Shown here in pieces: positions 11,794 through 22,431 of a stretch of 64,000 nucleotides of DNA; position 1 is the stretch's first letter; the number at the start of each line of letters is the position of its first letter. The notes beneath the pieces are model-generated. The model was given only the letters and a program-made list of their open reading frames with translations. It was not told the origin of the DNA and made no database searches. The translations under genes and the position numbers were made by a program. This DNA comes from Lasiosphaeris hirsuta (taxonomy: Eukaryota; Ascomycota; Sordariomycetes; Sordariales; Lasiosphaeriaceae): assembly GCA_030549175.1 (NCBI GenBank), contig JAUKUA010000002.1, positions 4,154,001 to 4,218,000 on the forward strand, given 5' to 3'.

Positions 11794-12393
11794 ACTCCTT
11801 GGCAACCACGAGACTAGATTGTAATCTATTTATGCTAGACATGGAGTACAGTACTGTGATGTCTTCACAATCTCCCTCTCAGCTTCTCTCTTATTTTTTT
11901 CTTTCATAGCGTGACACAGGAGGGGTGTGGGGGAGCACCTTAATTTATACCTTCTCATAGTTCATTAAGCAAGTTCTAGCCCATTCAAGATGTTTCCTTG
12001 TTCTTCTGACGCAATGCATTACTGTACAGTACCTACATTGCCACTCCATTAACAGCTTCTGCTAAACCCCTCCCTCGTTTCATTATCCAGTCTAAGCTTC
12101 CCCAAAAGTCTGGGGCTCCAGCCCGTGGAAAGAGCCGAAGACAGGTTGGAATCTTGATCATTCCGACAACTACATACGTCACCGGGGCTGGGGAGCGCAC
12201 AAAGAAGTGGGGGATCTCAGCCGGGACCAGCTGTGTATGTGAGAGACTCTAAAATTTGCAAGAGGGGCCAAATGGAAGCCCGTAGAAACCTAGGGAAATG
12301 GCCACGTAGTCTCTCTTGGTAACCAACGACAAGCAACAAAGCAATGTGGCAACGATCTTACCTCAACATTCCTCGACTCGGAGAGCGCATATC
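11794..12393. other. NLR 3' flank and spacer
   Basis: About 600 bp between the NLR stop codon and the damaged ORF, AT-rich at its start (3' UTR-like, with TACTGTACAGTA near 12022). No coding sequence is supported. The second half should hold the former promoter of the damaged ORF at 12394. Confidence 0.4.
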
Positions 12394-13690
12394 ATGGAAG
12401 ACCTGAATTTTGACTGGTTGGATAGCGATTCTGTTTCAAATTATAGAACCCCCGAATTCCCATCTTCCGACAGCCCCGGAATCGGCCCAGCCGCCGAACG
12501 AGCCAACTCAGTGGCCGAATAGGCCGATGCCGATCAGCTAAGTGGCGAACATGCATTACCGCTTCTCCGACTGAGTGGTTGGGAAAGTAACAAGTATTAT
12601 GACAAGAATAACCCCGAATACATTCACTATGACTTTTGGTAGAAGGTCTCTCAACGTAAGAATATCAAAGCTAGGCATGTTTGTTCAGATACAGATCCCG
12701 ATCTCGTCCTGGCTCCTAGCGATTTTTGGAACGTCGACTCCCAGGCACGACTTGAAGCCCTTCTGAAAGACGAGCATAAGTTTCCAGGAGACAAATATAC
12801 ATGCGAAGAAACGATCATCGATATATCCGTCGAGCGAAGCCGTTAGCGCGGTCTGAAGAAAAGATTCAAGGACCTGGAGATCGATTAGAAGATGGTGGAC
12901 AGCCACATAGAAGGCCTTAGTGCCTTGTTTAGCAAGAGGAAGAAGATAACCTTAAGTATAGAGTTTATTTATAAGGAAGTCGCGGGCGAATCTATAGCAA
13001 AGGGCAAGAAAAAGAAAAGCGTAACCGAGGCCCAAAAGCTTCAGAGAGCCGCCGACGCTAATCTTTGGACGCGAGTCTACAAGTATCATCGTTACAGAGG
13101 TAAACACTACAAGTAAGGACCCCACTGTTAGCTGGACGAACGAGGAAACTACCATAGGCTGCTGCCGAGGTACCTTGAAGATATTTTCCATCATATTAAA
13201 GGGAATATGAAGGAAGGAGAGAATAAGGAGGAGGTTGACGTTAACATCGAGGTCCTATCTAAGATCCTTCAAGACATATTAGATGACAGCCGTAAATGGA
13301 AGGTAGATAACTCTATTAACTGTCGTAACTATAAAGTCCGCCTCTTATCTCACGGTAAGTATTATGCTGTTAAGACGACCCTTGGTAAAGATCTTGTGGG
13401 TATAGAGGAGGACAGAATGGACAAACTCGAGGAGTACTGCAGCTGGACTTTGCAATAAGTCGAAAGTGATAGATGGAGAGAAGCACTGTAAGTTACGAAT
13501 AAGTTTGCATTAGATCAATTCCTAGAGTTGAACACTATTCTGTAGCACCCAAAGGTCGCCGCCGATTTGATAGTCAAGGGCGGAGTGAAGCTGGGCATTG
13601 CACTACAGTTTATGAGCAACATAAAAAAATTCCAGTAAGAGGTAAAGAAGCCTTAAGCGCGGTAGGAAGTATTCTTAGCCTTAAACTCTG
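12394..13690 (+). pseudogene. RIP-damaged ORF of unknown function
   Basis: One reading frame can be followed from an ATG at 12394 (MEDLNFDWLDSDSVSNY) to about 13690 with no visible frameshift. It is interrupted by twelve stops at 12520, 12640, 12844, 12886, 13114, 13129, 13456, 13489, 13543, 13636, 13654 and 13663. All are TAA or TAG; none is TGA. Each can be explained by one C-to-T change in a Gln codon (CAA/CAG), or for some TGG to TAG, as RIP produces. The conceptual product is highly charged, with Lys-rich patches near 12930-13030, a possible Cys/His-rich stretch now read as KYHRYRGKHYK, and a helical tail. I do not recognise the family. It converges on the transposase relic, whose stop lies about 40 bp beyond. 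Confidence 0.75.
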
Positions 13691-13729
13691 CTTTTATATA
13701 CTGTACTGTATTTGCGATTATTCTAGGGC

Positions 13730-14720
13730 CTATGTGATAGAAATTCCTGCGTGGCGGAAGTGACTCTCCGCAATGTCTATATCGTTACCAACTACATCGA
13801 CACACCACTCTAAGAACATTTGGAACTCTCTTGTAATAAAGTCTTCGTTCTCGTGCCACTTTTTCTTAATGAATCTCTTGAGCACCCTAAAATATTCCTC
13901 AATAGGATTGAAGTTAGGTGAGTATGGTGATAGAAACTCTAATACGACTCCTACATCTCAGCACATCTCGGCACATCCGTAGGGTCTTCTCTGAATGGTA
14001 TCAAGAGGCGTTGTCCATAACAATCACGGATTTTGGCTCTGGGTATCTACCACAGTGGTGCAGCAACGGGGCTATAAAATCCTCAAATAAGTCGCTGTCT
14101 GTTGATCCTTGGTATACTCGCCTCAGCACGATACCGTCTTGAGCGTATGCTGGAAGAATGTGCCATCTTTTTCTACGGCCGAACTTCGTGATCTGGACTG
14201 GGGAGGACCCCTTCGGAGACTACCCCTAACGCCGGTATCCCGCCCTTCTATCACAGCCAGATTCATCAACAAAGATAAGTTGGTAAGATTTGTACTGTGC
14301 TATCCTGTGTAGATAGTGGTCTCGAAGGATGGCATCCCGTTGTTGTGCGATGCGGCGGATCGTTTTCCTCGTCCACCTAATTGATCGCAGGGTCCGACCG
14401 ATCGATCGTTCTGATATTCTTCTCCTAAAGTTGCGATAAAGGAAGTCCGCCATCTCGCATTGATACATATACGGCTGCTTGGTTAGCATATTACACAGGG
14501 CTTCCTGCATAGGCGTTGTCATGTAGCTACGGCGGCCGACGCGGGTAGTTCTTTGGACGGTCACATTCGACTGTTGTCTTTTGAGACGGATTCTCTGGAC
14601 GGTGCGCATGGTGCACGGAATGTTTGAAGCTATTAGCTGGGTGTCAAACCCTTCTGTCAGCAAAGTTTTAATCAGAATATGGTGTGCATCATCCAGTTGT
14701 GGCGCCATGGTTGCTGACAC
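13730..14720 (-). pseudogene. Degraded Tc1/mariner DDE transposase
   Basis: The minus strand starts at 14720 (alternative Met at 14708) with a helix-turn-helix head (MAPQLDDAHHILIKTLL, then SERSIGRTLRSI). The first catalytic Asp lies in LIFVDESGCDRRAGYRR. It continues after stops with KFGRRKRWHILPAY and GIVLRRVYQGSTDSDLFEDF, the second Asp in SVIVMDNAS, and the third acid in LSPYSPNFNPIEEYFRVLK about 34 residues on, the Tc1/mariner spacing. It ends at the stop 13732-13730. It is inactivated by TAG codons near 14217 and 14211 (both read as former TGG), a TGA near 14010, and a frameshift caused by a roughly 10-bp tandem duplication near 13955-13975. It reads inward from the right inverted repeat, as in an autonomous mariner, but no left repeat lies near its 3' end. 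Confidence 0.85.
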
Positions 14721-14807
14721 AGAAAGTGCTAACTCTTAGGGATGAAAGAAGAGGGAGAAGAGGGACGAGGAGAGGGGGGAGGGCAGATGGGCCAAGTTAC
14801 CTTTTAC

Positions 14808-14971
14808 AGTAGACCAGTCAGAAGCAGACCAGTTTCTGGCTTGTTAGCTGTTGCTTCCTCGGTACTTCTTGCTACAAGTGTAATCTTACTAAGCCACTCA
14901 AGCCACAGACCTATCCCGCAGTCTTAAAAAAGTTAACTAAAATTTAGCGACACCCATTTCGCCTTCCACTG
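14808..14971 (-). repeat. Right long terminal inverted repeat
   Basis: This is the inverted partner of 6663-6815. The outer 46 bp ending at 14971 are nearly identical in inverted orientation, followed inward by a diverged but alignable stretch to about 14808. TA follows at 14972-14973. Confidence 0.75.
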
Positions 14972-14973
14972 TA

Positions 14974-16068
14974 TTTCCTGCCTTACGCTGCCTAAACTGG
15001 CACCCAACCAACTAACTACCTTTGGGGAAGCATCGCCTTTCCCATTCTCGCAGCAGCTGAAGGATTCCCTTGGGTTTCCTAGCGGCTTGCATGGCACCAG
15101 AAGCAACGCACATGGATGCGGGTCTCGAATTTCGTGCTTCCCTGTCAGTATGGCAGTGGCTGCCACTGTCCCCCCCCCCGCAGGTGACAAGTGTGGGAGA
15201 CAAGTGCCCGCAAAGAAAAGGCTCCCAACCTTGAAGCGGCCAAGACCCATTCAATGCACTCCCACGTAGCCCTGTCTGCAGTTTCTTGTCTGCGATTGGG
15301 CCTTGGCTTTCTCCACCGTTCCGAACCGGATGATGCGAGTGTGAGCTGCGATTGCAGTCATCGTGGCCCGGCTACGATAGGTGCATATTCCTTTGTATTC
15401 CCTTGATGCCATCCCTTGGGCGTCAGGCTGCGGTCTTCCTTTCTCTGTATGAATTGCATTGCTGCATTTCTACTAGGTCGCCTGGCCTCAATTCCCCCCC
15501 ACTGGCTGCCTATCTCCATCCCTACTGGCTGTCCTCACCTCACCTGAGCAGCACCTGAGCCCTCGACGCCTCACCTTATTAGTCACTTCCCCTGTCACCT
15601 TGTCGCTGCACTTTCATCGCACCCATAACTACATACTGGGGAGGTACCTTGAGGCCTGTGCCTCCTTTCGGAATCGCCCGTACCAGGCCACCCGCCTCGG
15701 TTTCTACGTTTCTCAAGTAACTCTCCGCCACCTCCCGTACTTCATCTGATTCATCCCTGCGAATCCGTCCTCATCTTCCAAAACTCAACGCCAATCCATT
15801 TGTTGCCTGCGAACCCGGCCGCCTCCTCCGCCATCTTCTCCGCGTATTCTCTGTCGCCGGCCTGCTCTGTCGTGTTGCTACTTCTCTGCATTCATGATTC
15901 CATCCTCTTGTGCAGCTCTGCACTCCCTGCAACGCCTGTTGGCAGTATTAGTACCTCTTGCCGACCTCCGCAATCCGCCGCTGTACCAGGACACCCACAA
16001 CAACCACTTTGTCGTTACGTGATCGCCAATCTCGGGCCTCGCCATTGCTGTCTTCTGTGATTGTCAAC
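14974..16068. other. Intergenic region / leader of the 146-aa protein gene
   Basis: About 1.1 kb with no supported coding region. From 15430 on it becomes strongly pyrimidine-rich (CCT/TCC runs), a common feature of promoters and 5' leaders in these fungi, which fits the start at 16069. A C10 run lies at about 15171. Confidence 0.45.
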
Positions 16069-16635
16069 ATGTCTTCGTCAATCACCATCCCCGCCCCGTC
16101 AGCCTCCGCCATGGACTACCCCCGCCATCATCGGCAGTCGTCCAAGGCTGCCGTCGGCTCGTCTTCGTCCTCCTCGTCGTACTCAAGCTCCCCGAGCCCC
16201 CCTTCTCCCTCGGCCAAGAGCCCCTCGTCGGCCCAGAAGCAGAAGATGCTGCATGCTCGCCGGCCCAGCCTGCTGAGTAAGTATCCCTGCCGTGCATGCG
16301 AAGCTGCTTGGCTAACCCCTCGCCAGGCACAGCTTTCGCCAAAGAGGAGTGCACGACTATCAATATCGCCGACGACCCGGATGGACCACCGCGGCTGGTA
16401 TGTTGCTTGTCAATACTCTTGTGGCTACTTGTGGGCTAGACGAGCCAATGCAAATACTAACCTATAATACTAGATTTCGTACCTGTCATCGAGCCAGGGA
16501 TTTGCGTGGAACCCTGAGTTGTTCCTACCATCATATGTTGATTTCGAGTATACCCCTCTCGAGCACCGCCGTGATCAAGTCCACGAGATTTGCCTCAGCG
16601 ACGAGGATGTCAAGAAGATCCTGCCGCGACAGTAA
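16069..16635 (+). CDS. Small conserved-looking fungal protein, function unknown
   Basis: Three exons, 16069-16276, 16327-16397 and 16474-16635, give 146 aa. Introns 16277-16326 (GTAAGT...CCAG) and 16398-16473 (GTATGT, branch ACTAAC, acceptor ACTAG) join perfectly in frame. Residues 1-65 are a Ser/Pro-rich disordered head (SSSSSSSYSSSPSPPSPS). Residues 66-146 look like a compact conserved segment: KEECTTINIADDPDGPPRL, then YLSSSQGFAWNPELFLPSYV, ending EICLSDEDVKKILPRQ. There is no signal peptide, membrane span or recognised domain. The length of the intact frame after splicing and the contrast between disordered head and ordered tail support a real gene. I cannot name a function. Confidence 0.75.
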
Positions 16636-17991
16636 TCTCTACCGATATACCCACATGGCGGCATTGACAAGGGCATCGACATGGACATATGTATTTCTTG
16701 TCATCCCGGCTGCGAGCGCTTTTTTTTTAGACCCGACTTATTCTCACGAGAACCACTCATCTCATTCCCCACACAAACACCCACACAAACACTACGGCGT
16801 TGGGGGGGGGGGGGGGCTTTCGATTCTTGATTTCGGTGTTTCGGGATCTCTTTCACATGACGGCGGAACTCAGCAACTCACTCAAAAGATTCTAACAAAC
16901 TTTAAGCTTCTGGAACCCAGAGTGGTGGCTGCAATAACTGGTAACTTTACTGCTTACACCGAGATATGGGCATGGCCTTGGCGCCGACCTACGGAACGAG
17001 GGGACAGGGAGTTTCTGGTACTTACGGGAGACAGGAAGGGCGGTGGACTATTCTTATCAAATTGGTCGGTGTTGGATCTAGGCATTTGTCCTTCGACTTA
17101 ATTGTTCCTACTTTGTTTGCCATGCACATTGAGGGCTACTATACAGAGTTACATTCGAGTTGACGTGTCAACGCTGTAACCTCTTTCAACCGACCATTGA
17201 TTTGAGCACTGTGGAGCATCGCGAGAGTTCCCTGCTGGGGTTTATAGGCGGTTGGAGGATGTTGTGCCTGGCTTTTTGTACCGAGTAATTCATACAAGAA
17301 AGAATATCGACAATATGCCATTAAGTATTGTGTTTGTGGCCGTCTGTCTAGGCTATGGCATCACAGTGTCTTGGTGCCTCGTGTGTTACACGCAGGCGCC
17401 CATCACGGCCTTGATGCAAGGCAGAAAGCACCCTTTGGGCCGGGGCAAAGTGACAGACGAATCGAACGGTTGCAAGCGACACGGACGGCCACTGATTGAG
17501 CGATTTGCAAAAGCACTCAATGTTCAATAGCTGCCCAGTTGTCCATGCACGAGGCATATTTACCCAGGTTGTGAGACATGATTGATCCTCTGGCTGCAGC
17601 TGTCTGCAGAGCTCAGCAAGTCAACGGTGAGCTTCGGGAGGTTGTATCTGATAAGAGGGACCAGCACATAACCCCCGCTATGCCTAACTCCCGTTGTTTT
17701 AACCCCACTAGAGCGTTGGCATGGGGTATGGGGCATGGGGCCGCCGAACGCGGAGCCTTCGAACCTGCGGCAGATGCGATAAGATAAGCTTATCATGGGA
17801 CGCACAGGCAATTCCCTTATCGATAGATAGACATGGTTGAATGTTTACCATTGTATCCACCACTGCATTGGATTTCGAGATCACATCGAATCACAACCCG
17901 ATCCGTCAACGCGCCGACGACCTTCGCTCGGCCGGTCTTCTGACCTGGTAGAAGTCCGTGTTATAAAACCAGAAGTTGATACAACGCCACA
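16636..17991. other. Intergenic region upstream of mis14
   Basis: About 1.35 kb. It contains the 3' UTR of the preceding gene, a run of 15 G at 16802-16816, and the mis14 promoter near its end. The open frames here are short and without recognisable content. Confidence 0.4.
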
Positions 17992-18721
17992 ATGGAGGCC
18001 TCCGTGCACCGCAAGATTGAGCTGCAAGCTCCTGAGGATTTCACCTACCTCATCGACAATGTGCGACGCGCCGCCGCCGACAGCATCAACGCCGCCTTCC
18101 CGCCTGTCGAGGGCGCCGACGGCCAAGAAGACGAGCTGCGCGTGCGTATTGAGCAGATGGTCAACGACGTGAGCCGACTTCCGCGCCCTGCCCCCTTCCC
18201 CCGCCCCAACTAATCACCTTGCACAGTATATAATCCAAACATTCACCCTCGCCACCCCCAACCTCACCATCAACGGCCTGCCCATCGACCCCTCCCATTA
18301 CTTCTCCCCCACCTCGGCGCCCCTCGAGCCCCAAATCCAATACGAGCCCTTCGACCCGCGCAAGCGCGGGCGCATCGAAGACCTCGCGCGCGAGGAGGAA
18401 GACCTGCTGCGATCCATCGCGGCGTTGAAGCGGCGCGTCCCGAGCACTACGGCGGCCAACTGGGCAGCGGCAACCAAGGCCGGCGTGGCCGCGGACGAGG
18501 CGGCGTTGGCGACGGTGACGGTGCGCGTAGAGGAGGACGGGGCGACGTCGGGGCGCAAGACGCTCGAGGGCATGGGCCCGATGGACCGGCAGGCCGAGGC
18601 CGAGGCGGCGTTCGCCGGGGTGGTGGAGACGCTGGTGCGGCTCAAGAGGGAGATGCCGGCGACGGTGGCCAAGATGGAGAGGGCGCGGGTTGCGGCCGGC
18701 TATGTCGCGACGGAGCTGTAG
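17992..18721 (+). CDS. mis14: Kinetochore protein Mis14/NSL1 (MIND complex)
   Basis: Mis14 (Nsl1) is a subunit of the MIND/Mis12 complex, which bridges centromeric chromatin to the Ndc80 complex at the outer kinetochore. Exons 17992-18168 and 18227-18721 encode 223 aa; the intron 18169-18226 has GTGAGC/CACAG borders and a CTAAT branch. Recognisable segments are the N-terminal helix HRKIELQAPEDFTYLIDNVR, then MVNDYIIQTFTLATPNLTINGL spanning the splice junction, then a coiled-coil-prone region with RIEDLAREEEDLLRSIAALKRR and a C-terminal helical tail. The length is normal for fungal Mis14. The GC-rich C-terminal half has many Ala and Glu codons. The assignment rests on pattern similarity to fungal Mis14 proteins. 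Confidence 0.82.
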
Positions 18722-19367
18722 GGTGCCGGATATTGGTTACTGGGTTGGCGTTTTGGTGTTGGAGTTTGGGCATGGGGGTCAGGAAAATATATCCCTTTGG
18801 AATAAGGCCCATCAAGTGTTGATTGTATGTTTTACAATGAGTAGTCGGTTTTCGCGATTGCCACTGTATTCTCCCGTATCCCGACTGGAAAGACGAGCTA
18901 CTAGTACCTAAAAAATATGACAAGTTCACCCACTGTGTATTCCGTCACGCCCACCATCATCACAGGGGTTATCTTTACACAGTTCACAAGTGCGAGCTCC
19001 CCAAGTTCTCTCTCTGATTTCTCAACATCCACTGCTACTGTCGCCCAATACAGACTGGCCTATTCACACCCTTGTGCCTGGGCACAAAAGAACTCGTCTA
19101 ATGAATTTCAAACACACCCAGAGGCTACTTCCGAGCAGACTACACAGTGGGTAATAAAGGGATCTATTTTTGTACTCATAAAGGCGAAGAAAAGGCTATT
19201 ACGGCTTAACACTGAACACCCCCGGCCCTACCATCTTCCCCCCCACGACGACGGCTGCTCCGCTGGCGTCACATCTTGCTTGTCTTTTTCCTCATGTGCG
19301 CCTCATCAGGCTCAGCTGATGGACATTCACATAGCACTACATCCGCCATCAACACGACCTGTGCCTC
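18722..19367. other. Convergent 3' intergenic region
   Basis: mis14 (+) and sec14 (-) converge across about 650 bp. No coding region, RNA gene or notable repeat is supported; both 3' UTRs should lie here. Confidence 0.5.
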
Positions 19368-20607
19368 CTATGCGGCGGCTGGAGCAGGGGCCTTGACATC
19401 GGCCGTCTCAATAGCAGGCGCGGTGCCTCCAGCAGCAGCACCCTCCTTGATCTCACCAGGAGTGTTCGTGATGGTGGCATCCGCCTTGGCCTCCGTTTGC
19501 TCCCACTTGGCGGGGCGAGCCCACTCCTTCTCGCGCCACGGGCCCATGTCGCTGAGCGCACACCCACCGGCGCACTCACATACGCCGCCAAACTGCTTAG
19601 GCAGGTTCTCAGCAGGCACCTGCTCGAGCAGCTGCTTCTGGTACGAACCGCCGAGCACATGGATCTTCTGAACAGTGACGGGGTCGAGCCAGCCCTTGAT
19701 GACGTTCCAGACAGTGCTGAAGCCCCACGGCGCATTGATCAAGTACAACCGCCCCAGACGCTCGGGGTAGTAGTTCTGACTCAAGCCGCTGACTTGCTTC
19801 ACGTAGCCGAATACCTGCGGGGCCTTCGTTAAGCCAACGCCCTTGAGGTCCATGATGGTGCAGCACGTCTCGAGCAGGTAGCCGCTCTTGCGGCTGCACG
19901 CCGGCAGCCGGGGGTCCGACAAGCGCTCGTACTCCACCGCCAGGTTCGTGATCATGCGCTCGGCCGTCGTGATTTTGTACATAGCGGTCAAGTCAATCCC
20001 GCCGAGCTGCTCAATGTAGACGGGGCGGCCATCCTGCACGGCAATTGTGTTAGCTAGCCCGACTCAACCGCGCATTATGGCTATGGGGCATACCTTGTCG
20101 GTCTTGTGGTAGTACTGGGGGTAGTACTTGAAGACGTCCTCCTTCTCCGGGTATTCCCAAATTGGCACAGTCTCGTCGAGGTTGGTCTCCTTCCGCCACT
20201 TCTCGCACTCAACAAACCTGGAACTGTTAATAAGGGCTTCTCTCGATCGGCGCCTTTCGGCTTGGAAGTTTTCCTCACATCTGCTTAGAGAGATTCACAT
20301 CGAATTTGCGTGCACGGAGGAATCGCAGCTGTCACAGCATTGTTAGCAGCCGTTCTATCGGTGTCCGCCCCCCTGTGCCTATAGAGCGAAAATCCAAGGC
20401 AAGTTCCCAGCGTACCAGTGTCAATGTGTCGAGACGCTTAGTGAAACCCTCAGCCTCAAGCATCAACCGCAGTTGGTGCACCTGGGCCTGCTGAAGCGGC
20501 GTCAGGTATCCAGCGTGCCCGTTCTGAGCAATGGGCGCCTTGGTCGGGTATTCATAGTCGTCATACTTGGGATCGAGCTCGAGGTCTGTGGGTGTGATTT
20601 CGGCCAT
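19368..20607 (-). CDS. sec14: Sec14 phosphatidylinositol/phosphatidylcholine transfer protein
   Basis: Sec14 exchanges PI and PC and keeps Golgi lipid composition permissive for secretion. Four exons, 20607-20416, 20328-20279, 20217-20094 and 20033-19368, give 343 aa. Introns have GTACGC/ACAG, GTGAGG/CCAG and GTATGC/GCAG borders and rebuild the family segments RFLRARKFDVNLSKQM and FVECEKWRKETNLDE. The CRAL-TRIO N-domain covers about residues 40-95. The lipid-binding domain runs from DGRPVYIEQLGGIDL to PEENLP-like AENLPKQFGGVCECAGG, and includes IMDLKGVGL, NYYPERLGRLYLINAPWGF and VTVQKIHVLGG. The Ala/Thr-rich tail of about 50 residues is longer than in yeast. The 50-nt second exon is easily missed by ORF scanning. 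Confidence 0.93.
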
Positions 20608-21486
20608 TTTGTCCTAGTAGCGGCTTGGCTGGGGCGTGGTGCTCTTGGGCTGGAATCTGGCAGCGAAGGCGGGACTGTACGGGACAAAAGCTTAGGGAGA
20701 GAGATTGTTTTTGCACAGGCCGACGAGGAGACCAGTGTGAGAAGATCGTAGTGGTTGTGGCGAGCACAGAAAAAGGGACGGGGGTAGGTTGACAGACAGG
20801 GAAGGCAGAGCCTAGGTGGTGTGTTGGGGGGGAGACGTTTATTTGGCGAGTGCCTGAAAAGTGTCTAAGCCAGGCCCGGCACCTCTTGATTGCAGTGGAG
20901 ATTTGCAGTGTAATCGGGAAATTCGTCATGGCTACCCCCATTCAGCAGCCCACCGCCAAAGCGGAGGGCTTTGATGGTTATGAAGGACGCAGGCTTGGCA
21001 CCCCGCCAAATACCAATTTACCCCTCGATTTTTACGGAATGCAGCAAGATAATCTTGTAATCTTGTTCAGCAAGTGCTGCAACTGTGGTCAGCATAAAAG
21101 GTTATTTGGACCCGAAGGCCATGAGAGCCGACTCACGTTAGTTTCCGCAGTTCAACATGTCTCATGCTCACTGCAGGGCTGCTCTCAGCGCCCAACTTCT
21201 GCATATTTGGAACAAGGTTACCCAGCATTGTGTCCTCCAGCAGGCCAATGACGTCGGGTCTATCACGCAGCAGATCAACCCTACTATCAAACCAGCTAGT
21301 TTTGGTACGGCCCAGCAGATGGCCCAGCAGATGGCCCTTCTGTGTCTCTGCCATTCGGGATGACTGCAGGCGGCATCCCATCCCATCTCGGGCCTATCCA
21401 GGAACAACCATTGCTCCCTACAGAACCAACGCCACAACACGCAGCCGCCGTTGTCGGTGTCGGCCCGCTCTCCCGGGCACTGTTGT
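20608..21486. other. sec14 promoter / prefoldin 3' intergenic region
   Basis: About 880 bp between the sec14 start and the stop of the prefoldin gene, both on the minus strand. I see no coding region. It holds the sec14 promoter and the prefoldin 3' UTR. Confidence 0.45.
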
Positions 21487-22431
21487 TCAGCCACCGGGCG
21501 TTCCCTCTATCTCTTTCCCTTTCCGTACCTCCTTTTGCTTGTCTTCCTCATCCTTCTCCTTGCGCTTTTGGACAACGTCCCAGTTGTATACTCTTGCAAC
21601 CGCTACCTCCATAGTCTAGCCACTGGTTAGTATGTGTTTGCCAAAACTAAAGATCAATTTCCTGGATAATTCTTACTGTGACCTGCTCTCGCAAGAAATC
21701 CAAGTCCTCCACGCAGTTGGACAAGCTCGTCTTTGCAGCATAGAGCTTCGAGCTAAGAAGTTCCTCTGCCTCCTCGATGGGATATGACAGCATCACATTA
21801 GCCTAGTCCCGTATTAGCCTCCTACCAGCACAAGTCCGCTCCGTGCAGTCTTACTCCAAGCCACAAGTAAACCTCATTAGTTGGAGGAATCTCTGCCTTC
21901 GTATGGAGCGTCTCGTTGAGCTCAAACGTCGTCTCTATCGGCTCGGTATCTTCCTGCACGCCCGAGCACATCGTCAGTATCGCGCCGCCCTCGTTAAATC
22001 AAACCCACATCGCAGCCATACCTTTCTCATCTGCAAGAACCGCACTGTATCCAACGTCTTCTGAATGTCCGGCAGCTTATCCTTCAACCCACCCACCCGC
22101 CGCTGCAAGTTCTGCTCCATGAACTGGTATTTCCTGCGCTCGCCACCGTCAGCCAGAACCTTCAACCATCGGCCCCGTCCCCCGAATACACTCACGCAAT
22201 CATTTCATGAAAGCTCCGCAGCGTCGGCTCCACGTCCGCGCGCGACGTGACATAGTCCTCGACCTTGTCGACAAAAGGAGCATACGGGATGCCTCTTGGG
22301 TTCGTAGCAGCGGGCTCTCTCCTATGCAGCACATAGCCAAGGTTAGTTCTCTTTCCTCCTAATACCAAGTACCGTTCTCTCTCCCCAGTGTAGAGTTACC
22401 TCGGCACCGCCTCCTTCGCTGTACTCGCCAT
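21487..22431 (-). CDS. pac10: Prefoldin subunit 3 (Pac10/VBP1 family)
   Basis: Prefoldin is a hexameric jellyfish-shaped co-chaperone that hands nascent actin and tubulin to CCT. This is the alpha-type subunit 3. Six exons, 22431-22400, 22321-22196, 22133-22022, 21953-21855, 21802-21677 and 21615-21487, encode 207 aa, a normal length. All five introns (51-78 nt) have GT/AG borders and keep frame. Diagnostic stretches are [16 protein letters not shown], the N-terminal coiled-coil helix around [20 protein letters not shown], the beta-hairpin segment [18 protein letters not shown], and the C-terminal helix from [19 protein letters not shown] to [16 protein letters not shown]. The many short exons explain why no long open frame marks the gene. 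Confidence 0.93.

Larger units (their letters stand above)
6663..14971. mobile_element. 8.3-kb TIR-bounded Tc1/mariner-type unit carrying an NLR gene
   Basis: The left end begins CAGTAGAAGGCGAAATAGGT at 6663. The right end, read on the minus strand from 14971, begins CAGTGGAAGGCGAAATGGGT. Each is preceded outside by TA (6661-6662 and 14972-14973), the target duplication of Tc1/mariner elements, and CAGT is a usual Tc1 terminus. The match is near perfect for about 46 bp, including GTTAACTTTTTT. It continues with mismatches and gaps for about 150 bp, including shared CAC(A/T)CTTGTAGC-like and CTAACA(A/G)AGCCAGAA-like blocks. Inside are the NLR gene, a RIP-damaged ORF and a damaged mariner transposase reading inward from the right end. 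Either a mariner element captured extra genes, or the block was inserted into or between mariner copies. Confidence 0.7.

Noticed and set aside
6663..14971. Giant Starship-type element
   Set aside because: No DUF3435 tyrosine recombinase (captain) gene is present. The ends and transposase are of Tc1/mariner type.
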